Shown: positions 1 through 7,776 of the stretch, one piece after another
How the letters are laid out: each line of letters opens with the position of its first letter
How positions within the stretch are numbered: the stretch's first letter is position 1
From: a virus
DNA: 49,619 bases
Virus record (IMG/VR): IMGVR_UViG_3300025308_000005
Coordinates: 1-49,619 of that record
Strand: one strand, 5' to 3'
The notes under the pieces: generated by a model
What the model saw: only the letters and a program-made list of their open reading frames with translations
The model's database searches: none
What the model was told of the DNA's origin: nothing
Made by a program: the position numbers and the translations under genes

Positions 1-115
1 CTTTCACTTGATTCTCCTAACTTTTGATCAAGTCAGTAGAGTCAGGCTGACCGTAGCGCTCGGTCAAACCTTGTGAGTCCCCCGGCTAAGCCGGGGGATT
101 ACCTTATTTATTCAA
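1..115. mobile_element. Partial mobile-element end, IS200/IS605-like
   Basis: No gene is visible here. A perfect hairpin at 78-98 (9-bp stem, TAA loop, core CCCCCGGC/GCCGGGGG) is followed by TCAA at 112-115. Right ends of IS200/IS605-family elements typically carry a subterminal hairpin and in some members end at TCAA. Immediately after it the reading frame of a headless DUF3800 gene begins, which fits an insertion boundary at about 115. If a tnpB gene lies to the left, this stretch would include its omega-RNA scaffold, but that is inference. A similar hairpin lies at 49515-49533. Confidence 0.4.
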
Positions 116-554
116 CAAGTGCTCTGTCCAGGTGAAAGATGGATTCTTCGAGGCGATCGCATCCTGCAAATTCACAGTGCGCGCCCTCGTCGTGGACAAG
201 TCCAAGATATACAGCGACAACCTGCGCGAGAACAAAGACCGGTTCTATAACTTCTTCGTCAAATCACTGCTGCAGCATGACGGCAATGCGCTGGCCGGTG
301 CACGGGTCAAGATCGACGGCAGCGGGGACCGCGAATTCAAGCGGGAACTGTCCGCCTACCTCAAGCGGGAATCCGCCGATGGGAAGATCGCCAGCGTAAA
401 GTTTGCCGAGTCGCACCGGGACAACCTGATCCAGCTGGCCGACATGGTTGCCGGCGCCATTGCGAGATCGTATCGGGAAGGCGACAGAAACGAACACGAC
501 CGCTGGCGCAAGATGCTCGGCGGCAAGATTCGTAACGTTTGGGATTTTCGCTAG
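116..554 (+). pseudogene. DUF3800 protein, C-terminal fragment
   Basis: The frame is open from the element boundary to a stop at 552-554; an internal GTG at 132 gives 140 residues. The conserved C-terminal part of the DUF3800 family is recognisable: a VVDKSKIY strand, then an IQLADMVAGAIARSY helix near residues 100-115, where the D and the QLAD motif are typical family positions. DUF3800 proteins are usually about 200-280 residues with an N-terminal acidic (RNase H-like) strand; that half is missing, so the gene looks truncated by the element on its left. The function of the family is unknown. An inverted repeat GCTAGCA/TGCTAGC (550-569) overlaps the stop codon. Confidence 0.6.
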
Positions 555-762
555 CAGCGAGTTGCTAGCAGAAGGAATAAGACCGTCGCCGCGCCCTAGA
601 CTGGAGATTACCAGCCAAGCTCACCATACGGTGACGATTCGGAACGCGGAGACTAGGTGGGCGCATTATGATGCAATAGCCGACAAAAAGTAAACCATTT
701 CGGTGCTTTCTGCGACTTTCCCCCTCTTTGCCCAAGCGGTTACACCACCTCAAATTCTTGTA

Positions 763-781
763 GACCTGCGGATTAACAGTC
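763..781. other. attL core (left prophage attachment site)
   Basis: The 19-mer GACCTGCGGATTAACAGTC is repeated exactly at 39423-39441. It corresponds to the anticodon arm of tRNA-Asn (anticodon GTT on the minus strand). The flanking sequence on the left is not tRNA-like. The surrounding gene-free stretch 555-913 holds only this core and the inverted arm-type repeat at 835-908. Confidence 0.85.
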
Positions 782-834
782 TGTCGGTCGTTCTGGCTTG
801 AAAGCCGCACCAGCTCTACGTTTCAGCATCGAAC

Positions 835-908
835 CTGTCTAAGATAAATCGCTGTTTTGTGCTGAATGCCACCCCGTTTTTACTGGGTTTCCGGTCGATC
901 TTAGACAG
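835..908. repeat. Inverted repeat, candidate integrase arm sites
   Basis: CTGTCTAAGAT (835-845) and its exact reverse complement ATCTTAGACAG (898-908) flank 52 nt between attL and the end of the integrase gene. The 9-mer ATCTTAGAC recurs at 39329-39337, 86 nt before attR. This placement, outside the core on the phage side at both ends, is what is expected for arm-type integrase binding sites. The assignment is inferred from position. Confidence 0.5.
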
Positions 909-913
909 ATATC

Positions 914-2008
914 TCAGGCCATCATCACCAGGTTCGGCTGCGCCGTTTCTCTCCAGCGCTGCTTGATGTAGGCCTCAGTGGTGCTCTTGTCATCGTGGCC
1001 GCACAGGAGCTGGATCTCTTCGATTGGGACGCCGGAGAGCCACATGTCGGTTGCACCTTTCCCCTTCAGGTCTCGGAATCCGAAAGGCTGGATCTTCTCC
1101 TGGCCTTTCTTGATGCGCTCGGCGTTGGCCGTGACAATCGAGCGCTTGAGCATGGAGCTGATGCCGTCGTAGGTGTAGCGCCGTCCAGCATACTTACCGC
1201 GGATCCCGCAGATAAGCGGTCTGCCGATGCGCGGGATGTCGCCGATCAGGCGTTGCAGCAGGGCGCTCAGATCGTCGGACAGGGCGATATCCACGGTCTT
1301 TCCGGTCTTGCTCTGGACGACGCGCAGGATGCGCTTTCCGTCCTTCATAGTCAGGTTGGCGACGGTCCAGTCCAGCATGTCACTCTCAGGGCGCTGCAGG
1401 GTGCGATAGGTCAGCTCCATCATGGCTTGCACCTGTGGCGCCGCGGCGGCGTAGACATCGCGGTATTCGTCGTGGGTGACGTAGCGCTCGCGCTTGCTCT
1501 CCGGGTTGCGCTTGATGCCGCTGGCGCGCATGCACGGGTTGACGATCAGGCCGTCCACCTTGCCGGTGCGGATTAGCCAACTGATGCAGGACGACAGGCA
1601 GGCTTTCTCGCGGTTGGCGCGCACCGGGCGGCCGGTTGCTGCGCCGATCTCCAGATAGCCTTGGACGTGGTTCGGCTCGATGTCGGTCGGCAGCATCGGG
1701 GAGGCGAAGTAGATCTTGAGCGGTTCGATGTCGGCCCTGTAGTCGTCCAGTGTGCGCTGGGCGAGTCCGCCTGACTTGACGCGCGCCTCGCAGTCGACGA
1801 TGAACATATCGAGCCAGTAGACCATGGTGCCGTACTCTCCCTGCGAGTCGTTGTAGAGTCTGGCGCGCTTGTTGACCTGCTCGATGTCGGTACCGAGTCG
1901 CTCCCAGCGGTTGTCGCGGTGGACGTAGTAAAACGCGCCGCGCTTGGCGTAGACGCGGGGCTCAAGTCCGAGCGGATTGTTTTTTCGGCGACCAACCATG
2001 CGGGCCAT
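914..2008 (-). CDS. int: Tyrosine integrase of the prophage
   Basis: A 364-residue site-specific recombinase that would integrate and excise the prophage at the adjacent 19-bp core. It has an N-terminal arm/core-binding region (about 1-170) and a C-terminal catalytic domain. Visible catalytic residues are the first Arg in LQRPESD, His in LLCGHDDKSTT and the nucleophile Tyr in TEAYIK. The usual HxxR box reads FRDLKGKGATD, so the His is Arg and the second Arg is apparently Lys. I believe this variant occurs in other phage integrases, so the enzyme need not be dead. The gene ends 6 nt from a candidate arm-type site and starts 1 nt after the DUF4224 gene, suggesting one transcript. Confidence 0.9.
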   Translation of the reverse strand: MARMVGRRKNNPLGLEPRVYAKRGAFYYVHRDNRWERLGTDIEQVNKRARLYNDSQGEYGTMVYWLDMFIVDCEARVKSGGLAQRTLDDYRADIEPLKIYFASPMLPTDIEPNHVQGYLEIGAATGRPVRANREKACLSSCISWLIRTGKVDGLIVNPCMRASGIKRNPESKRERYVTHDEYRDVYAAAAPQVQAMMELTYRTLQRPESDMLDWTVANLTMKDGKRILRVVQSKTGKTVDIALSDDLSALLQRLIGDIPRIGRPLICGIRGKYAGRRYTYDGISSMLKRSIVTANAERIKKGQEKIQPFGFRDLKGKGATDMWLSGVPIEEIQLLCGHDDKSTTEAYIKQRWRETAQPNLVMMA

Positions 2009-2009
2009 A

Positions 2010-2246
2010 CTAACCTTTCGAGAAGGCCAAGCGCAAACCTGCGCTGTTTGGCTGGCGCTTGGCCGGCTTCGATTTATTCTCCGGCGTCATGACATCATCG
2101 AAGTGGTTACGCATCAGCAGCGGCGCGCCGCTAGGCTTGGTGCCAACGGTCAGTCCTAGACCCCGCATGTAGCGCAGCTGGGCAGCATGCTGCGTCAGCG
2201 GATCGCACAGATCGTCTATTTCGGCTTGGGATAGCCACGGTGTCAT
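2010..2246 (-). CDS. DUF4224 protein next to integrase
   Basis: A 78-residue protein whose N-terminal half matches the DUF4224 pattern (LSQAEIDDLC, an alternating helix with AAQLRYMRGLG, then a short strand ending in LLMR). The family is small, winged-helix-like and typically encoded directly upstream of tyrosine integrases in phages; a DNA-binding or excisionase-like role is plausible but not shown. It abuts int with a 1-nt gap. The second element in this window has the same pairing (44394-45577). Confidence 0.7.
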   Translation of the reverse strand: MTPWLSQAEIDDLCDPLTQHAAQLRYMRGLGLTVGTKPSGAPLLMRNHFDDVMTPENKSKPAKRQPNSAGLRLAFSKG

Positions 2247-2249
2247 TTT

Positions 2250-2639
2250 TCAGATCACCACCGCATACCGCACGCCGGACGGGTGCACCAGGCGCAGCAC
2301 TTTGTCTTCACCCCTGACCATCGGCGAGATGTAATCCATCTCGCAATCGATGGCATTGATGCCGAGGTATTCGATCTGCTGCAGCATATCGTTCCAGGCG
2401 TGACCGGCGAAAGGATCTACCTGATGGCTGGATTTGTACTCCAGCACGGCATACACCTCTTCGTGCGGTACCGGGCATCCTTCCAGCACGGCTCCGCCCG
2501 GCTCGCCGACGACCAGGTTGTCCGGCACCAGCAGCAGCGTACCCATGCGCGCCGCGATCAGGTGACCGAATGCGCGGTACACCTGACGGTCGGCAGCAAA
2601 CAGTGACAGCAGGCCGAATGGGATAGATGCGCCGTTCAT
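2250..2639 (-). CDS. Phage protein of unknown function
   Basis: A 129-residue soluble protein that I do not recognise. It is mostly mixed alpha/beta with a hydrophobic N-terminus (PFGLLSLFAADRQ) and acidic patches (DAIDCEMDYIS-like region near residues 95-105). It has no signal peptide and no clear motif. Its ATG overlaps the stop of the upstream gene by ATGA, so it is translationally coupled in the leftward early operon and would be expressed with the integrase-proximal genes. Confidence 0.6.
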   Translation of the reverse strand: MNGASIPFGLLSLFAADRQVYRAFGHLIAARMGTLLLVPDNLVVGEPGGAVLEGCPVPHEEVYAVLEYKSSHQVDPFAGHAWNDMLQQIEYLGINAIDCEMDYISPMVRGEDKVLRLVHPSGVRYAVVI

Positions 2640-2833
2640 GGCTTTTCCTCCATCTGCGTCAGATTGTCTACGAGGCGCTGCAGGCGGATACGCTGCGCAA
2701 CGGCGATCTCAAGCTCTGCCATCGCCACATCAGATAGGATCAAGTTGTCGGTGACGGCCAGTGCGCGCAGGTCAGAGCACAGCAGCTCGGCGCACTGCGC
2801 GGCCTTGGTGGCGTTTTCAAGTTCTGGACTCAA
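2636..2833 (-). CDS. Small helical phage protein
   Basis: I chose a TTG start at 2833: GGAGG stands 6 nt upstream and the TTG overlaps the TGA of the upstream gene (TTGA). This gives 65 residues. Longer starts run far into the upstream gene and are improbable. The protein is almost entirely alpha-helical with heptad-like leucines (ALAVTDNLILSD, ELEIAVAQRIRLQRLVDNL), so it may dimerise. Function is unknown. It is coupled on both sides to neighbours in the early operon. Confidence 0.55.
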   Translation of the reverse strand: MSPELENATKAAQCAELLCSDLRALAVTDNLILSDVAMAELEIAVAQRIRLQRLVDNLTQMEEKP

Positions 2834-3162
2834 GCTACACCTCCGCGCTCGAACATATCCACTGTGTGCGGACAGCGATCTGGAGGAACCGGCTGGCCTT
2901 TCGGCACGAACGCCGTGCAGCACGGCTGCCCGTCATTGCCGTATTGCCACTCGGACGGGTATTCCGGCTCGTCAATGTCGTGCACGAACGTCATGCCGAT
3001 GATCTCGCAGCGCTCATCTTCTTCTGGGTTGTCCCTGGCACACTTCCAGCACCAGCGCGAGAAGAAGCAATCTCCCTCGGTGCCGTTGCTCGGGCGGTAC
3101 TTCTGGCCTGCTCTGTGGATATTCATTTCCGCCAGTCCAGCCGGGTGGAATCCTTTGTTCAT
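2830..3162 (-). CDS. Cysteine-rich phage protein
   Basis: A 110-residue protein starting MNKGFHPAGLAEMNIH; the ATG overlaps the previous stop as ATGA, which decides the start. It contains several cysteines (DCFFSRWCWKCARD near residues 32-45, then CEII, a CC pair in GQPCCTAF, and DRCPH), suggesting a metal-binding fold. No known family is recognised. Its place in a chain of ATGA overlaps shows that it is part of the early leftward operon. Confidence 0.6.
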   Translation of the reverse strand: MNKGFHPAGLAEMNIHRAGQKYRPSNGTEGDCFFSRWCWKCARDNPEEDERCEIIGMTFVHDIDEPEYPSEWQYGNDGQPCCTAFVPKGQPVPPDRCPHTVDMFERGGVA

Positions 3163-4007
3163 GCTGTCGCTCCTTCGATAATGACTCTGCGAATCTCCAT
3201 CGCGCGCGTCTGCCCACATTTCAGGAACCCGCGAATGCCGGCGACCGTTGGCTCGCACCTGCCTGCCTTGATTGCATCCGTTACTTTGGTAACGGGATCG
3301 GTAGCGTCCTCGGTAATGCTCTGCGTTAATGGGCCTTCATCGGCTACGGCCGGAGATTGCGAGGCCATACGCGGCCGCAAGGCCTCGAACCACAGCAGCG
3401 CGCCAATCAGCTCCAGCAGAATCGAGAATGACAGTCCGATGACTACCGACACTGCGCTTTCAGTCCAGCCCGTTACCGCCGAGAGTCGAGTCGTTACAGG
3501 GTCGGACGCGCCATCCACCTGCACGACCTTGGACTCTTCCTCGAAGCGCGCCAGATCGTCGCGCAAGCGCGCCGCGCGCTGTCCCTCGGCAATCTCTGCG
3601 CGCAGCGCTGCACGGACGCGCCTGTCGCTTTCCTGCGCCAGCTCAGCCGCCACCGTTGCCATGGGACGCGCCTTGATCTCATCCAGCGCGGCATGCGCCG
3701 TGGCGATCTGTCGATCGATGTGCCTGGACAGCGCCGACTGCTGCGCATGAGTATCTGCAGCGCGCAGGCTGGCGTGGGTGAGGAAGGTCAGATGCCCGTA
3801 AATCGCGCACAGCAGGCAGACGCTCCACACCAGCCAGGCCACGGGACGGCGGGACAATGCCGGCAGCAGATGCACGGCCAGCACGATCACCACCGACAGG
3901 GCAACCAGCAGCGCCTTGTCGATGCCAGTGCCGCCACGATCCCATGCTGCGACGGCAGTCATCGCGGCGGCGGTTATGGTTACGAAAACGGCGAGCAGCT
4001 TGATCAT
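3159..4007 (-). CDS. Membrane protein with coiled coil
   Basis: The start at 4007 (MIKLLAVFVTIT) is chosen because it overlaps the upstream stop (ATGA); the longer frame upstream is a shadow of the neighbouring gene. This gives 282 residues. Three N-terminal hydrophobic helices (about 1-20, 33-55, 62-82) are followed by a charged coiled coil (about 95-180, rich in Arg/Glu/Ala), a fourth membrane helix (SAVSVVIGLSFSILLELIGALLWF, about 195-218) and a soluble tail ending in a small helical DNA-binding-like segment. Function is unknown; similar multi-helix plus coiled-coil proteins are common in phage early regions. Confidence 0.6.
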   Translation of the reverse strand: MIKLLAVFVTITAAAMTAVAAWDRGGTGIDKALLVALSVVIVLAVHLLPALSRRPVAWLVWSVCLLCAIYGHLTFLTHASLRAADTHAQQSALSRHIDRQIATAHAALDEIKARPMATVAAELAQESDRRVRAALRAEIAEGQRAARLRDDLARFEEESKVVQVDGASDPVTTRLSAVTGWTESAVSVVIGLSFSILLELIGALLWFEALRPRMASQSPAVADEGPLTQSITEDATDPVTKVTDAIKAGRCEPTVAGIRGFLKCGQTRAMEIRRVIIEGATA

Positions 4008-4285
4008 GCTGCCCTCGCATGGAATTGATGGTTGACGTTGCCGCGGCCGTTTGGGAAGCGGTTCTCTAGGTAGCAAGCCTTGCATGTCTCGCTCAGGCCG
4101 TCGCCGTTCTTTCCGGCCGAGAAGAAGAACTCGGCGTCTGCTGGCCAGTAGTCTTTGCAGATCGAGCAACGTTTTTCCAGCTCGCCGTCTTCGCTCACTC
4201 GGTACACCTGTTTTTGCAGGCGAGATGCCAGCAGGCTTTCGGATGGTTTGGCCTTCTTGAATTTGGCCGATTTCATGTCGCTCAT
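4004..4285 (-). CDS. Small zinc-ribbon phage protein
   Basis: A 93-residue protein starting MSDMKSAKFKKAKPSE; the ATG overlaps the upstream stop (ATGA). It has two CxxC knuckles, KRCSICKDYWP near residues 38-48 and ETCKACYLENR near 67-77, spaced like an HNH or treble-clef zinc finger but without the HNH histidines, so a nucleic-acid-binding role is more likely than nuclease activity. Function is not known. It is coupled to the membrane protein downstream. Confidence 0.6.
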   Translation of the reverse strand: MSDMKSAKFKKAKPSESLLASRLQKQVYRVSEDGELEKRCSICKDYWPADAEFFFSAGKNGDGLSETCKACYLENRFPNGRGNVNHQFHARAA

Positions 4286-4674
4286 GATTGGTCTCCATTT
4301 CGTGAATATCCGGCGCTCTCGGCACCGAGGTAGATGGCGTGCTCGTCGTGGACGACGGCGGCGCGGCGGTAGCTGACCATCATGCCGACGTAGAGGGCGT
4401 TGGCCGCCACTACGAACAGGCCGCCGTAGAAGCTCAGCGGCTGGTTCAGCGCGGGGTAGTAGTAGAGGTTCCACAGCCCCCACAGGGTGAAGAAGCAGAC
4501 GCTGGCCAGCGACACGCCGCGCGTTTCCTTGTGGAGGCGCAGCACGCGGCAGTGGTTGAGCACGAAGAACCCGGCAGATAGCTCGAACAGGCCGTTGACG
4601 AAGTCCATGTTGATCGCGGCGAGCAGGCCGGCCAGCAGCGCGTGGACGGAGGTGATGGTATCGAGCGGGATCAT
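4282..4674 (-). CDS. Multi-helix inner membrane protein
   Basis: A 130-residue protein starting [16 protein letters not shown], coupled to the upstream gene by ATGA. Four hydrophobic segments are visible (about 8-25, 30-48, 58-78 and 84-102), followed by a short hydrophilic tail. Its compact size and early position make superinfection exclusion or host-takeover functions conceivable, but there is no sequence support for any of them. Confidence 0.6.
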   Translation of the reverse strand: MIPLDTITSVHALLAGLLAAINMDFVNGLFELSAGFFVLNHCRVLRLHKETRGVSLASVCFFTLWGLWNLYYYPALNQPLSFYGGLFVVAANALYVGMMVSYRRAAVVHDEHAIYLGAESAGYSRNGDQS

Positions 4675-5180
4675 GCTGCAGCCTCCACTTCGGCGATAAC
4701 TTCCCGAGCGTATGGAAACTCGGAAAGGTCGCACGCCTTCAACACGCCGAGCAGCTTGTCGCGCTGCATCACTGCACTGACATGATCCTTCAGGCTGGCT
4801 TCCTCCATTGCAGAATCTATTCCGCCGCCTGCGTTGTAGTGCCGCTCAAGAACGTCTGTGTCGATTCCTTTGCATGCTGATTTGCAGGCACGCAGGCGAG
4901 GGTGAAGCTCCAGATGACTTAGCTCCTGGTCAACGATCTCGTTCTGCGAGTCCAGCAGCACAGTCATGCCGAAGCACACGCGGAACAGCGAGGCTCGCTT
5001 TTGGACGCCGATCATGAACTCGACGACAGCCGCGGCGTGCTTGCTCTCGTTGTACCAGACAGGCTCGTCTTGACCCTCTGTCATTTCGTCAGGCAGATAT
5101 CCGCCCTCCAGTGATTCCAGCGCGCGGCACATCGCCAGCGCGGCCTCCATGTCTCTCTCGGTTGCTTTTGCCATTTTCAC
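4671..5180 (-). CDS. Phage protein of unknown function
   Basis: I chose a GTG start at 5180, which overlaps the upstream TGA and has GGAGG 6 nt upstream; the alternative is ATG at 5174. The product has 169 residues. It is soluble and largely helical, with scattered Cys/His residues ([17 protein letters not shown]) and an acidic N-terminal third. No family is recognised. It forms a coupled chain with the HD-domain gene upstream and the membrane protein downstream. Confidence 0.55.
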   Translation of the reverse strand: MKMAKATERDMEAALAMCRALESLEGGYLPDEMTEGQDEPVWYNESKHAAAVVEFMIGVQKRASLFRVCFGMTVLLDSQNEIVDQELSHLELHPRLRACKSACKGIDTDVLERHYNAGGGIDSAMEEASLKDHVSAVMQRDKLLGVLKACDLSEFPYAREVIAEVEAAA

Positions 5181-5767
5181 AGCGCACCTCCCAACTCTTC
5201 CCAGCGTTTCAGAAACTCGCGGCGGGCCTTCTCTGGCCCCCACGGATTGATCACCTCGCGCAACGGCTCGATGTCCTTGATCAGCGCCCATTCGTCGTCG
5301 TGCGGCGGCATCAGGTCGCGCTGCTCGGTGGCGAGCAGTGCCAGGTCTATTTGCTTCACCGCGGTCGGCATCGGCAGCGGAAGTCCGAAAGCAGCGAACA
5401 GAGCTGCTTCGACACGCTGCTCGATGATCTTGTACTCCGGCAGCAGTTGCTTGAGCGGGCGGGTGATGTCGCCCAGGTAGGCCTCGGCGGCGTCGTGCAG
5501 CAGCGCAGCCATTGCCATTTTTTGCGGATGCAGCGCGGGCTCTCCACTCACAGCCCATACGTTGGTGCAGGCTTCCATCTCGCGGCTGGCCAGCACCGAG
5601 TGCTGCGCCACGCTGTAGAACTCGCGGGTGTGGCCGGCGAAGCGGCAGACGTGCGACAGCGCGTGGGCGATGTCCTCGATGCGGAACTGGTTGCGCTCAG
5701 GGTTGAGGAAGTCGAAGTAGTGGCCGCTGTAGGTCAGGATGTCGGGGCGGATGGCGGGGGCGTTCAT
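5177..5767 (-). CDS. HD-domain phosphohydrolase (YfbR-like)
   Basis: A 196-residue protein with the HD-superfamily metal ligands: VAQHS near residue 54, [12 protein letters not shown] near 90-100 and a later Asp in [11 protein letters not shown]. The [11 protein letters not shown] box is typical of YfbR/5'-deoxynucleotidase-like HD hydrolases found in phages, which hydrolyse (deoxy)nucleoside monophosphates. It would adjust nucleotide pools during phage replication. It sits in the coupled early operon, with its stop overlapping the next start. Confidence 0.8.
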   Translation of the reverse strand: MNAPAIRPDILTYSGHYFDFLNPERNQFRIEDIAHALSHVCRFAGHTREFYSVAQHSVLASREMEACTNVWAVSGEPALHPQKMAMAALLHDAAEAYLGDITRPLKQLLPEYKIIEQRVEAALFAAFGLPLPMPTAVKQIDLALLATEQRDLMPPHDDEWALIKDIEPLREVINPWGPEKARREFLKRWEELGGAL

Positions 5768-6015
5768 GCTTCACCGCCCTGTTTCTTGCCGCAGAATGGG
5801 CAGAATGTGTGCATCAGCGGGCTATGCTCCTTTTTCTTCTGTCCATCCAGCTCGACCTCTACATCAGAGTAGGTTCTGGTGATCAGATGATTGTCCGTAA
5901 GCTGCATGGTGATCCCTTTAATCTCGATACCATTCACAGCCTTTTTGAAGCGTCCCGGCTGCTTCATATGTTCGAGCAGCTTTCCCTTGATCTCTGTTAG
6001 GCAGTTGCAATTCAT
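5764..6015 (-). CDS. Small zinc-ribbon phage protein
   Basis: An 83-residue protein with CNC near the N-terminus ([10 protein letters not shown]) and a C-terminal CPFCGKK knuckle. This pattern is common in short phage proteins, where the CPFCG box and an N-terminal Cys pair together bind zinc. The middle holds beta-strand-rich sequence with alternating polar residues. Function is unknown. The start overlaps the upstream gene by ATGA. Confidence 0.6.
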   Translation of the reverse strand: MNCNCLTEIKGKLLEHMKQPGRFKKAVNGIEIKGITMQLTDNHLITRTYSDVEVELDGQKKKEHSPLMHTFCPFCGKKQGGEA

Positions 6016-6575
6016 GCTGGTGTCCTTTCAATGTGGATAACTTTTCCGATCTTTCCGTCGACCACCTCTGCGACGACGACGCGGTCGACGCTTCCCGGAT
6101 CGATGCCGAGGAACGTATGTCGCGCCTCCCTCATTGGGATCTGCGGCATGGCCTTGAGGCGCTGCATGGAGTCGTACAGGGTGAGCACGTCCATCTTCGG
6201 CAGGTGTTCTTCGGCCTTCTTGATTCCGGCGAGCAGGGTGGCTTGTTCAAGGCCGCGCAGCTCCCATAGGTCGGAGGCGTCGCCGCGCCGTCCTGCGTCG
6301 TTCATCGCCCGCATTGCACCCTCGATGACGGTGAGCACGGCTGCGTCCTTGGGTGGACGCAGCACCATCGCGCCGTAGATGCAGTTGATCGCCTGTCCGA
6401 TGCGGTCGTACTGTTCCTTGCTGAAATAGCCGAGCGTCGCGGCGTTGTAGGCGGCGTGCAGCACCAGGCCGAAATCGTCGAGCAGCCCGGTGACCGGGAT
6501 GTTGACGTGCTTGCGACGATAGACCTTGTTGCGTCGGCTGCGCGCGGCGCGCTTCTGCTGGGCGCGGGCGTTCAT
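6012..6575 (-). CDS. Phage protein of unknown function
   Basis: A 187-residue protein with a very basic N-terminus (QQKRAARSRRNKVYRRK) followed by helices (about 25-155). The last 40 residues, beginning FLGIDPGSVDR and ending in the short strand GKIGKVIHIE, resemble the first strand of an RNase H/RuvC fold, but the remaining acidic residues are absent, so no nuclease call is made. The basic leader suggests nucleic-acid contact. It is coupled to both neighbours by ATGA overlaps. Confidence 0.55.
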   Translation of the reverse strand: MNARAQQKRAARSRRNKVYRRKHVNIPVTGLLDDFGLVLHAAYNAATLGYFSKEQYDRIGQAINCIYGAMVLRPPKDAAVLTVIEGAMRAMNDAGRRGDASDLWELRGLEQATLLAGIKKAEEHLPKMDVLTLYDSMQRLKAMPQIPMREARHTFLGIDPGSVDRVVVAEVVDGKIGKVIHIERTPA

Positions 6576-6940
6576 GCTGCCACTCCTTCAGCAGCACCGA
6601 TCTTTTCGCCCAGCGATTCGCAGGCGTTGTAGACGCTCTCGACTGTCGCGCCGTAGCGCTCGGCCTCTTCCTTCACGGCATCATCGTTCGGATATGCCGC
6701 TGCCCAGGCTGCTTTCAGACCATCCAGCTCGGTGGCCGAATCCAGCGCGGCCTTGATCAGTACCGCGACCTTATGCTCGCGGCAGTCGCAGGCATAGTGG
6801 CAGGTGCCGCAGGCTCGCGTTGGCGCTGCCGGAGGCGCGTAGTCGTGGATGGCGCGATGGCAACCGGCGCAACCCAGCGTGATCTCGCAACCCGCGCCGC
6901 CATCCGGACGCATGCAGCCGATGACTTTGCTGGAGCTCAT
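6572..6940 (-). CDS. Cysteine-rich phage protein
   Basis: A 122-residue protein. The N-terminal 55 residues contain many Cys/His residues (GCMRPDGGAGCE, LGCAGCHRAIH, ACGTCHYACDC), a pattern that would bind at least two zinc ions. The C-terminal half is helical and acidic. No family is recognised. It is part of the chain of overlapping early genes. Confidence 0.55.
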   Translation of the reverse strand: MSSSKVIGCMRPDGGAGCEITLGCAGCHRAIHDYAPPAAPTRACGTCHYACDCREHKVAVLIKAALDSATELDGLKAAWAAAYPNDDAVKEEAERYGATVESVYNACESLGEKIGAAEGVAA

Positions 6941-7386
6941 AGCACCACCTCCGCGACCTTGGCCTTGATGTCTTCCTGCCCGGCGCGGAAGCCTTTGGCG
7001 TACTGATCACCAGGATTGAAGATCAACAGCATGCGCTGCATGTCGTCCAGCCACTCGTCGAAGGCGTTGATGCACTGGCACATTGCATCCAGATGGGTAT
7101 CGAGAATGCCGCTCGCATCCATTTTCAGGCATCGCGGCCGGTCGTTTTCAGGCACACGATCTTTGAATCCTGCAGCCCATCTCCAGCGCCCGCCGCTGCT
7201 ATAGTTTTCTGGTTTGATCGGGTACTGGTAGATGTATAAATCAATCTGATCACGAACGGTGCCGTATTCAATACCATCGTTTCTCACGGACTTTCTCCAG
7301 ATCCTCCCGCCGTATTCGATGGCGTCAGGCCATGCGACATATTCCTTTGCTGGTGTTGCTGTTGGTGTTGCTGGCGCTTGTTCCAT
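6937..7386 (-). CDS. Phage protein of unknown function
   Basis: A 149-residue protein with a Pro/Thr/Ala-rich N-terminus, an aromatic middle region (EYGGRIWRKS, DLYIYQYPIK, GRWRWAAGF) and a helical C-terminal segment ending in a valine-rich tail. It has no membrane helix or catalytic motif that I can identify. It starts downstream of a good GGAG box and is coupled to the next gene. Confidence 0.55.
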   Translation of the reverse strand: MEQAPATPTATPAKEYVAWPDAIEYGGRIWRKSVRNDGIEYGTVRDQIDLYIYQYPIKPENYSSGGRWRWAAGFKDRVPENDRPRCLKMDASGILDTHLDAMCQCINAFDEWLDDMQRMLLIFNPGDQYAKGFRAGQEDIKAKVAEVVL

Positions 7387-7423
7387 GGTGGTCTCCTAGT
7401 AAGCGTTGGTGGTGGGTGCTGCG

Positions 7424-7573
7424 TTATCGATAAACGGTGTCTCGTGCGAGCTGGATGGACTCGCGGAAGGTGTGTCCCTGCTTCTGGTAGTAGTCCTGGT
7501 CGAGCAGGAATCGCCAGGCGCGCACGATGCTTTTGCGGATGCGCTGGATGCGCAGTCTGATCAGGCCTTGCAT
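7424..7573 (-). CDS. 49-residue basic microprotein
   Basis: A 49-residue frame beginning MQGLIRLRIQRIRKS. The ATG is preceded by GGAGGTGAG at ideal spacing (6 nt after GGAGG) and overlaps the end of the upstream gene by 13 nt in another frame, which supports real translation. The product is strongly basic, with alternating Arg/Ile in a predicted amphipathic helix, then a Tyr-rich turn and a second helix. Function is unknown. Confidence 0.5.
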   Translation of the reverse strand: MQGLIRLRIQRIRKSIVRAWRFLLDQDYYQKQGHTFRESIQLARDTVYR

Positions 7574-7776
7574 GGCTCACCTCCGGCGACGACGAAGGCC
7601 TCTACCGCTTGGCGCGATGCGACGGTGTGGTGCAGGGCCACTTCGAAGCGCCCCTGATCGACGGCGCGCATGGCGCTGTTCAGGTGCGACTGCGCGCGGA
7701 CCATGCAGGTGCGGCGACTCTTCGCGCGATCGACGGCCACGGCTCCAGATTCAACGGATGCGTCTTGGTTATGCAT
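7561..7776 (-). CDS. Small helical phage protein
   Basis: I chose ATG at 7776 (MHNQDASVES), 8 nt after GGAGG; a GTG six bases earlier is too close to the ribosome binding site. This gives 71 residues. The protein is alanine-rich and helical (RAQSHLNSAMRAVDQG, VALHHTVASRQAVEAFV). Function is unknown. It overlaps the 3' end of the primase gene and the start of the next microprotein. Confidence 0.5.
   Translation of the reverse strand: MHNQDASVESGAVAVDRAKSRRTCMVRAQSHLNSAMRAVDQGRFEVALHHTVASRQAVEAFVVAGGEPCKA

Noticed and set aside
720-820. tRNA gene at attL
   Set aside because: Only the 19-bp core matches tRNA-Asn; the flanks cannot form acceptor, D or T arms.
4007-4325. N-terminal extension of the membrane protein gene to 4325
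   Set aside because: It overlaps the real zinc-ribbon gene in another frame; ATG at 4007 with ATGA overlap is the consistent start.
6012-6575. RuvC-like nuclease from the GIDPGS motif
   Set aside because: Only the first strand motif is present at the C-terminus; no further acidic catalytic residues follow.
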